From contig NZ_JARKPQ010000311.1 of assembly GCF_029975155.1 (NCBI RefSeq), positions 1-44,383 on the forward strand: DNA of 44,383 nucleotides, in the 5' to 3' direction. A program made the translations under genes and the position numbers. This document shows, in pieces, positions 39,582 through 44,383 of the stretch. Numbering within the stretch: the first letter of the stretch is position 1; every line of letters begins with the position of its first letter. Source of the stretch: Propionicimonas sp. GTDB taxonomy: Bacteria > Actinomycetota > Actinomycetes > Propionibacteriales > Propionibacteriaceae. The notes beneath the pieces were generated by a model. That model did not search any database, was not told the DNA's origin, and saw only the letters and a list, made by a program, of their open reading frames with translations.

Positions 39582-41885
39582 TCAGGACTCGTCCTCTGCG
39601 ATCAGCTCCGCGCCCAGCTGGGTGCGCATCAGCTCCTCGGCGGACGCGCCGTCCTCGACGACGTCGTCGTCGCGGCTGGGTTCGGCCTCGGGCTCCGGCT
39701 CCGGCGGGGTGGCCTGGGAGCGGGTCGGACGCAGGTTCGCCCGGGCCTCCTCCGCCGCGGCAGAGCGCGGCGGGCTGTCGGGCGATCGTGGCGGAACCGC
39801 GGCGGGCGGTGCGCTCGGCGCGGGCGTCGGGTCGGCGGACGCGTCCACGATCGGGTTGATGTGCAGCGCTGCCCCGAGCACTTCCAGGATCGCCTCGCGC
39901 AGCACGTCCGGACTGCCGCCCCGGCCGAAGCTGTCCCGGGCGCCGACGTTGGCCAGGCCCAGCGTCAGGACGCCGTCACGCACCTCCATCACCTGCGCGT
40001 TCTGGCTCAGCAGGATCCACGTGAACCGGCGGCGGCCCTTCACGTTGTCGAGGATCTGCGGCCAGAAGCGTCGGACGTCGGCGGTGCCGAGGGCGTCGGT
40101 GCTGGGGGCCCGAGCGTCGCCGGCTGTTGCGGAAGACGCACCCGTTGTTCCCTGAGCCCCACCCCCTGTTCCCTGAGCTTCACGAAGGGTGTCGTCAGCG
40201 ATCGGCTGGTCGGGTTGCGGAGCCCTTCGTGACGCCGGCTCGTCCCTCGCCGGCTCCTCAGGGATCGGGTGGGGAGTGGGTTCGGGCTCTGCTGGCTGCT
40301 CGGGCACCCTTCGTGACGCCGGCTCGTTCCTCGCCGGCTCCTCAGAGACCGGGTGGGGAGTGGGCTCGGTTCTCGCTGGCTCCTCGGGGATCGGGTGGGG
40401 GGGCTCGTTCCTCGGGTGCTGCTCCTCGGGGACCGTGTCCGCCACCGATGTGGGGGCCATGCTCAGGCGGCGCTCCAGGCGGTCGAGGCGGGCGTGCAGG
40501 CCGCGTCCGCCGACGTCGGCGCCGGGCAGGAGCACGCGGGCGCACATCAGTTCCAGGTGCAGGCGGGGGGCTGTGGTGCCGCGCATCTCGGTGAGGCCCA
40601 CCGCGATCACCTCGGCGGCCCGGGTCAGCTCGCCGGGGCCCAGCGCGGTGGCCTGGGCGGCAAGCCGTTCGGCCTGGTCTCCGGCCACGTCGACCAGGCC
40701 GCTGCTGAGCGCCTCGGGCACGGCGGCGACGATGATCAGGTCGCGCAGCCGGCGGAGCAGGTCCTCGGCGAAACGACGCGGGTCCTGACCGACCTCGATC
40801 ACCTTGTCCACGGAGGCGAACACGCCTTGGGCGTCGCCGGCGGCGAAGGCGTCCACGATCTCGTCGAGCAGCGCGTCCGGGGTGTAGCCGAGCAGGGCGG
40901 TGGCCTGGGAGTAGGTGACGCCCTGCTCGCTCGCGCCGCCGAGCAGCTGGTCGAGCACCGACAGGGAGTCGCGCACCGAGCCGGCGCCGGCGCGCACGAC
41001 CAGCGGCAGGACGGCCGGCTCGACCGCGATGCCCTCCGCGTCGCACAGCGTGGCCAGGTAGGCCGACAGCGTCTTCGGCGGCACCAGGCGGAACGGGTAG
41101 TGGTGGGTGCGGGAACGGATGGTGCCCAGGACCTTGTCCGGCTCCGTGGTGGCGAAGACGAACCGCACGTGGGGCGGCGGCTCCTCGACGACCTTCAGCA
41201 GGGCGTTGAACCCCTGGGGCGTGACCATGTGCGCCTCGTCGATGATGTAGATCTTGTAGCGGCTGTGCACGGGGGCGAAGAACGCCCGCTCGCGCAGGTC
41301 ACGCGCGTCGTCCACGCCGCCGTGGGACGCCGCGTCGATCTCGATCACGTCGATGCTGCCGGCGCCGCCCCGGGCGAGGTCGCGGCAGGACTGGCAGACC
41401 CCGCACGGCGTCGGCGTGGGGCCCTCCGCGCAGTTCAGGCAGCGGGCGAGGATGCGGGCCGACGTGGTCTTGCCGCAGCCCCGCGGCCCGGAGAACAGAT
41501 AGGCGTGGTTCACCCGGTTGTTCGCCAGCGCGCGCTGCAGCGGCTCGGTGACGTGTTCCTGGCCGATGACCTCGGCGAAGGTGTCCGGACGGTAGCGGCG
41601 GTACAGGGCCAGTGGCGTGTCGGGACGGGAGACCTGGGTGGCCGGCTGGCGCAGCGCGTCCACCACCTCCATCAGGGAGGCGGTGACCTCGTCCTCGGAG
41701 CGGCGGTGCGGACCGGCCTCCGGCGGTGTCTCGGCGACGTCCTCGGGGAGGTCCTCGACGGCCGGGGACTCGTCGGGACCGTCGCCGAAGAGGTCGGGGC
41801 CGTCCTGCTCGAACAGGTCGGGGGCATCGGGGTCGAAGAGGTCGAGCGGCTCCTCGGCAAACAGGTCTTCAGAGCTGGCGTCCAC
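39582..41885 (-). CDS. dnaX: DNA polymerase III subunit gamma/tau
   Basis: A 767-aa clamp-loader ATPase. An acidic N-terminal tail of about 85 residues is followed by the AAA+ core LYRRYRPDTFAEVIGQEHV, Walker A GPRGCGKTT, zinc knuckle CLNCAEG...CGVCQSC, Walker B IIDEAHM and the collar domain. The C-terminal tau region binds the polymerase. The linker (about 495-565) is built of repeats (EEPARDEPASRR, EEPARNEPASRR, EEPARTEP). GTG at 41885 is chosen because the longer frame to 41969 runs through the SRP RNA gene. Confidence 0.94.
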   Translation of the reverse strand: MDASSEDLFAEEPLDLFDPDAPDLFEQDGPDLFGDGPDESPAVEDLPEDVAETPPEAGPHRRSEDEVTASLMEVVDALRQPATQVSRPDTPLALYRRYRPDTFAEVIGQEHVTEPLQRALANNRVNHAYLFSGPRGCGKTTSARILARCLNCAEGPTPTPCGVCQSCRDLARGGAGSIDVIEIDAASHGGVDDARDLRERAFFAPVHSRYKIYIIDEAHMVTPQGFNALLKVVEEPPPHVRFVFATTEPDKVLGTIRSRTHHYPFRLVPPKTLSAYLATLCDAEGIAVEPAVLPLVVRAGAGSVRDSLSVLDQLLGGASEQGVTYSQATALLGYTPDALLDEIVDAFAAGDAQGVFASVDKVIEVGQDPRRFAEDLLRRLRDLIIVAAVPEALSSGLVDVAGDQAERLAAQATALGPGELTRAAEVIAVGLTEMRGTTAPRLHLELMCARVLLPGADVGGRGLHARLDRLERRLSMAPTSVADTVPEEQHPRNEPPHPIPEEPARTEPTPHPVSEEPARNEPASRRVPEQPAEPEPTPHPIPEEPARDEPASRRAPQPDQPIADDTLREAQGTGGGAQGTTGASSATAGDARAPSTDALGTADVRRFWPQILDNVKGRRRFTWILLSQNAQVMEVRDGVLTLGLANVGARDSFGRGGSPDVLREAILEVLGAALHINPIVDASADPTPAPSAPPAAVPPRSPDSPPRSAAAEEARANLRPTRSQATPPEPEPEAEPSRDDDVVEDGASAEELMRTQLGAELIAEDES
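40160..40400. repeat. Family D repeats forming the DnaX linker
   Basis: Near-identical units CCCTTCGTGACGCCGGCTCG with TTCCTCGCCGGCTCCTCAG at 40223-40264 and 40307-40345, plus partial units at about 40365-40390 and inverted CCTGAG...CACGAAGGG words at 40151-40189. Translated on the minus strand they give the EEPARxEPASRRxP units and LREAQGTGGGAQGT. Confidence 0.75.
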
Positions 41886-41943
41886 GGGGTGAACCTTACG
41901 GGTAGCCGGGGACAATTCCCTCGGCGGGGCCGGAAATGCAGCG

Positions 41944-42030
41944 GCCCCCGCGCACCCGGAAGAGCTCACTTACCCTTGCTGTCTTCCGACCCTGGGGGAG
42001 TTGGGCGAGGTACCGCCGCGCGGGGAACCG
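41944..42030 (-). ncRNA. ffs: Signal recognition particle RNA (4.5S type)
   Basis: On the minus strand, CAGGGTCGGAAGACAGCAAGG and the following GTAAGTGAGCTC match the conserved SRP RNA apical hairpin (GGTC-GGAAG-AGCA). The ends CCCCGCGC and GCGCGGGG (plus 42018-42025 and 41946-41953) pair to close the rod. A -10-like TAGAGT lies 7-8 nt before the 5' end. It sits directly upstream of dnaX, as in many actinobacteria. The exact ends are approximate. Confidence 0.9.
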
Positions 42031-42085
42031 ATACCCACTCTACCGGCCCGCCCTCACCCTCCGCGACTCGCCCTCCCTCCACTGT

Positions 42086-42153
42086 CGAACGCCCCCGTTT
42101 CGGTCAAACGCCACACCGCACGCTGGAGCGGATGACCGGAACGGAGGCGTTCG
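42086..42153. repeat. Palindromic repeat, family B, copy 2
   Basis: Arms 42086-42111 and 42128-42153 carry the same CGAACGCC..CCGTTTC and GGTCAAACGC words and the same inner CGCACGCTGGAGCG segment as the copy at 28567-28640. It ends 6 nt before the nitrilase stop codon. Confidence 0.8.
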
Positions 42154-42159
42154 GCGGGG

Positions 42160-42942
42160 TCAGAAGCTGCGGGCGTGCCGTAGCACCGGCAGGCGTTCCC
42201 TCGCTACGGCGACCGAGGTGAGGTCGAGGTCGATGACGGCCAACTCGTCTGCCTCACCGAGTTCGAGCAGGACGGCGCCGGTCGGGTCGACGACGAGGGA
42301 GTGGCCGATGCCGGTGGGCGTCCGGCCGTCCGCGGCGGTCGCGGGCAGGGACTGGTCGACGGCCACGACGAAGCTGGTGGAGTCCATGGCGCGGGCGGTG
42401 ACGAGGGTGCGCCACTGGTGGAGCTTGGCGTCCCCGGGCGCCCAGGACGACGGCAGCAGGATGAGTTCGGCGCCCAGCCCGGCGAGGTGGGTGAACAGGG
42501 CGGGGAAGCGGACGTCGTAGCAGGTGGCGAGGCCGATGGTGTGGCCGGCCAGTTCGATCGTGACCGCGCGGTCGCCCGCCTCGATCTGCCGGGATTCCGC
42601 GTAGCCGAGTGCGTCGAACAGGTGCAGCTTGTCGTAGCGGGCCTCGACGGCGCCGGTGACCAGCAGGGTGTTCCGGACGCGAGGCGTCCCGGTGGTGGTG
42701 AACATGCCGACCACGACGGTGAGGCCCAGTCCGGTGGCCAGTTCCCGGACGGAGGCCGCCCACGGGCCGTCGAACGGCTCGGCGGCGTCTGCCCGGGGAC
42801 GGGCGAACGAACACATCGTGGCTTCGGGGAACACGACGAGTTCGGCGCCCTGGGCCGCGGCGTCGGTGGCGAACTCCCGGACACGCGCCAGGTTCTCCGC
42901 CGGATCGGTGGACGCAGCGAACTGGGCGAGCGCGACACGCAT
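42160..42942 (-). CDS. Carbon-nitrogen hydrolase (nitrilase superfamily)
   Basis: A 260-aa amidase with the complete Glu-Lys-Cys triad: FPEA (E40), YDKLHLFD (K105) and CYDVRFP (C141). It fits the branch containing Nit2/omega-amidase and deaminated-glutathione amidases, which hydrolyse small amides such as alpha-ketoglutaramate. The ATG at 42942 gives the canonical start MRVALAQFA; upstream extension is unsupported. It stands alone, with a palindromic repeat at its 3' end. Confidence 0.92.
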   Translation of the reverse strand: MRVALAQFAASTDPAENLARVREFATDAAAQGAELVVFPEATMCSFARPRADAAEPFDGPWAASVRELATGLGLTVVVGMFTTTGTPRVRNTLLVTGAVEARYDKLHLFDALGYAESRQIEAGDRAVTIELAGHTIGLATCYDVRFPALFTHLAGLGAELILLPSSWAPGDAKLHQWRTLVTARAMDSTSFVVAVDQSLPATAADGRTPTGIGHSLVVDPTGAVLLELGEADELAVIDLDLTSVAVARERLPVLRHARSF

Positions 42943-43126
42943 GCGTCCAGCGTGGCACCCGACGACGCGAATTGCGCAGTAAATCATTCCTGTGGGGCCT
43001 TGGGGGCTCGTGTGGACAGTTGAGTGCGCAAATCGCGTCGAGCGGATCGAGGATCTGTCCGGAAGGCAGGCAACCCTTTGACCGTGCTGTGCGTAGGTCA
43101 TGGTGTAGGTCGAAGAGAGAGGCGCC

Positions 43127-43636
43127 ATGTTCGGATCGCCCACCCCCAGCCGGGACGCCGAGTACACCGCGTTCGTGCGTTCGGCGTCCGCCTCGCTGAC
43201 CCGCACGGCCTATCTGCTGACGGGCGACCGGGAACTGGCGGATGAACTCGTCCAGGATGCGCTGGTAAGGACATACCTGGCCTGGCGCCGCATCCGGCAC
43301 GGCGAGGCCGTGGCGTACGCGCGGCGCACGCTGGTGAACCTGAACATCGACCGCTGGCGACGGCGTCCCGCCACACCGACCGAGGCGATCGAGAGGCCCG
43401 ATCCGACTGATCCGCACGAGCGGGTGGACGACCGCGACGAGGTGGTGCGGCTGCTCGCCACGCTGCCCCCGCAGCAGCGCCGGGTGATCGTGCTGCGCTA
43501 TTTCAACGACCTGACCGAGGCGGACGTGGCCGAGCACCTGGGCATCAGCGTCGGCGCCGTGAAGTCGGCGGCGTCCCGTGGGCTGGCTAGCCTCCGGACG
43601 CGCTACGCCCCGGTCCGGGAAGGAGGACTGGAATGA
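43127..43636 (+). CDS. ECF sigma factor, SigE family
   Basis: A 169-aa sigma-70 group 4 factor: region 2 FVRSASASLTRTAYLLTGDRELADELVQDALVRTY, region 4 LATLPPQQRRVIVLRYFNDLTEADVAEHLGISVGAVKS. It matches the actinobacterial SigE-like subfamily. The ATG has GAGAGAGG 6 nt upstream. The stop overlaps the next gene's ATG, whose product is its likely partner or anti-sigma protein. Confidence 0.93.
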   Translation: MFGSPTPSRDAEYTAFVRSASASLTRTAYLLTGDRELADELVQDALVRTYLAWRRIRHGEAVAYARRTLVNLNIDRWRRRPATPTEAIERPDPTDPHERVDDRDEVVRLLATLPPQQRRVIVLRYFNDLTEADVAEHLGISVGAVKSAASRGLASLRTRYAPVREGGLE

Positions 43637-44383
43637 ACGATCTCGAGGAGCGGCTGCGCGAGGACCTGCGCGCGGCGACGGACTGGATCCCGGACGACAT
43701 CGACCCTGACGCGATGCTGTGGACGGGGCGGCGGGCACGCCGCTCGCGCCTGGTCTCCCGGACGGCGGTGGCCGCGGCTGCGCTGGTCGTCGCGGGGCTG
43801 GTCGGCCCGGTGGTGTGGCGCGTCCTGCAGCCGGCACCGGGGGTGCCGTCACCGATGCAGACGGTGTCGGCCGTCCCGAGCGACCCGGCGACGCCGAGTG
43901 ACCCGCTGTCCGCCACCTTCGATTTCTCCGAGGCTGGAGTGGCGGACCTGGAGTCGATCCGGGTCGATGCCCAGCCGGCCGGCAATGAGGTCGGCCTGGC
44001 GGTGACCGTCAAGGCCCAGGGGGCGGCCGCCGTCGAGCGCCGGTTTACCGTCCCGGTCGGGGAGGCGTGGCACGTGGCCTGGGACAAGCACCTCGTGATC
44101 GGCATCCTGCCCGACCAGGTGCAGTGGTTCTCCGGCGTGTACGGACAGGACAGGAACGGCCACTCCTCCGATCAGCAGCCGCTGGACGGGATCGGCTCCA
44201 CCGCGGTCTGGATGTACTTCGAGAAGGCCGGGAAGGCGAAGGACCTGACCGGCTTCATCTGGCAGGGCGCGGACGGCGCGGTGCGCCACAGCGACGGGAG
44301 CACGCTGCCGAGCGCCACGGTCGAACTCCCCGACCGCAGCTTCCTGGTCTACCGCCAGGACGCCGACAACGTCTGGATCCGGG
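43633..44383 (+). CDS. Membrane-anchored partner of the sigma factor (partial)
   Basis: An open frame of 250 codons that runs off the window end, coupled to the sigma gene by an ATGA overlap with GGAGGA upstream. A short cytoplasmic N-terminus (MNDLEERLREDLRAATDWIP) is followed by a basic RRARRSR segment, one membrane helix (about 45-65) and a large extracytoplasmic part of unknown fold. The topology fits an anti-sigma or sensor protein typical of SigE-family operons. No zinc-finger HxxxCxxC motif is seen. Confidence 0.75.
   Translation, partial: MNDLEERLREDLRAATDWIPDDIDPDAMLWTGRRARRSRLVSRTAVAAAALVVAGLVGPVVWRVLQPAPGVPSPMQTVSAVPSDPATPSDPLSATFDFSEAGVADLESIRVDAQPAGNEVGLAVTVKAQGAAAVERRFTVPVGEAWHVAWDKHLVIGILPDQVQWFSGVYGQDRNGHSSDQQPLDGIGSTAVWMYFEKAGKAKDLTGFIWQGADGAVRHSDGSTLPSATVELPDRSFLVYRQDADNVWIR

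Noticed and set aside
40160..40400. CRISPR-like array because of spaced repeats
   Set aside because: Units are irregular, run directly into each other, keep the dnaX frame, and there are no unique spacers or cas genes.
41886..41969. N-terminal extension of DnaX starting at 41969
   Set aside because: The extension would be encoded by the SRP RNA gene and its spacer, has no ribosome site, and the residues (MSSSGCAGAAAF...) are not DnaX-like.

Overview
This window is high-GC, gene-dense actinobacterial DNA. Several things point that way: GTG starts are frequent, several genes look leaderless, ileS carries an actinobacterial-type translational T-box, and an SRP RNA sits beside dnaX-ybaB-recR. 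The style (DhaKLM, SigE-type ECF factor, VirR/LytR_C protein) suggests Propionibacteriaceae or a close relative. That placement is an inference, not a proof.

Left part (1-8156), circular bacteriocin locus. A tRNA-Ser(CGA) and a long palindrome border a minus-strand operon of eight genes (5893 down to 196). Its first gene encodes an 86-aa precursor resembling head-to-tail cyclised bacteriocins of the AS-48/circularin/uberolysin group. It is followed by a SpoIIM/DUF95 membrane protein, three further membrane proteins, two ABC ATPases and an ABC permease. Divergent to it is a two-component system (6036-7870), followed by a gene for a 55-aa secreted peptide with two cysteines (7989-8156).

Middle-left (8192-18917), a second peptide natural-product cluster, also on the minus strand. 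It holds two paralogous RiPP-maturation radical SAM proteins flanking a 247-aa protein that looks like a large precursor (NHLP-like leader and a Val/Ala/Asn-rich segment). Further genes encode a third radical SAM enzyme, an HemK/PrmC-like methyltransferase, an ABC exporter, an SdpI-like membrane protein and a secreted alpha/beta-hydrolase peptidase. The stretch is visibly less GC-rich than its surroundings and is the best candidate here for an undescribed system. The two clusters plus the two-component system form an antimicrobial-peptide island of about 18.7 kb.

Right part (19331-44383), mostly core genes: dhaKLM; a K+/H+ antiporter; a LytR_C protein; aspartokinase lysC; an Idh/MocA oxidoreductase; rarD; an ArsR/AHSA1 pair with two perfect or near-perfect operators; ileS with a T-box, followed by a degenerate hydrolase; a second two-component system; a CPBP protease; an Imm-5-like protein; recR, ybaB, dnaX and ffs; a nitrilase-family gene; and an ECF sigma factor with a partial partner protein.

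The window carries several dispersed repeat families. Long palindromes sit directly behind stop codons. A MITE-like element lies at 23978-24054. GC-rich repeats have been absorbed in frame into ileS (two places) and the dnaX linker.
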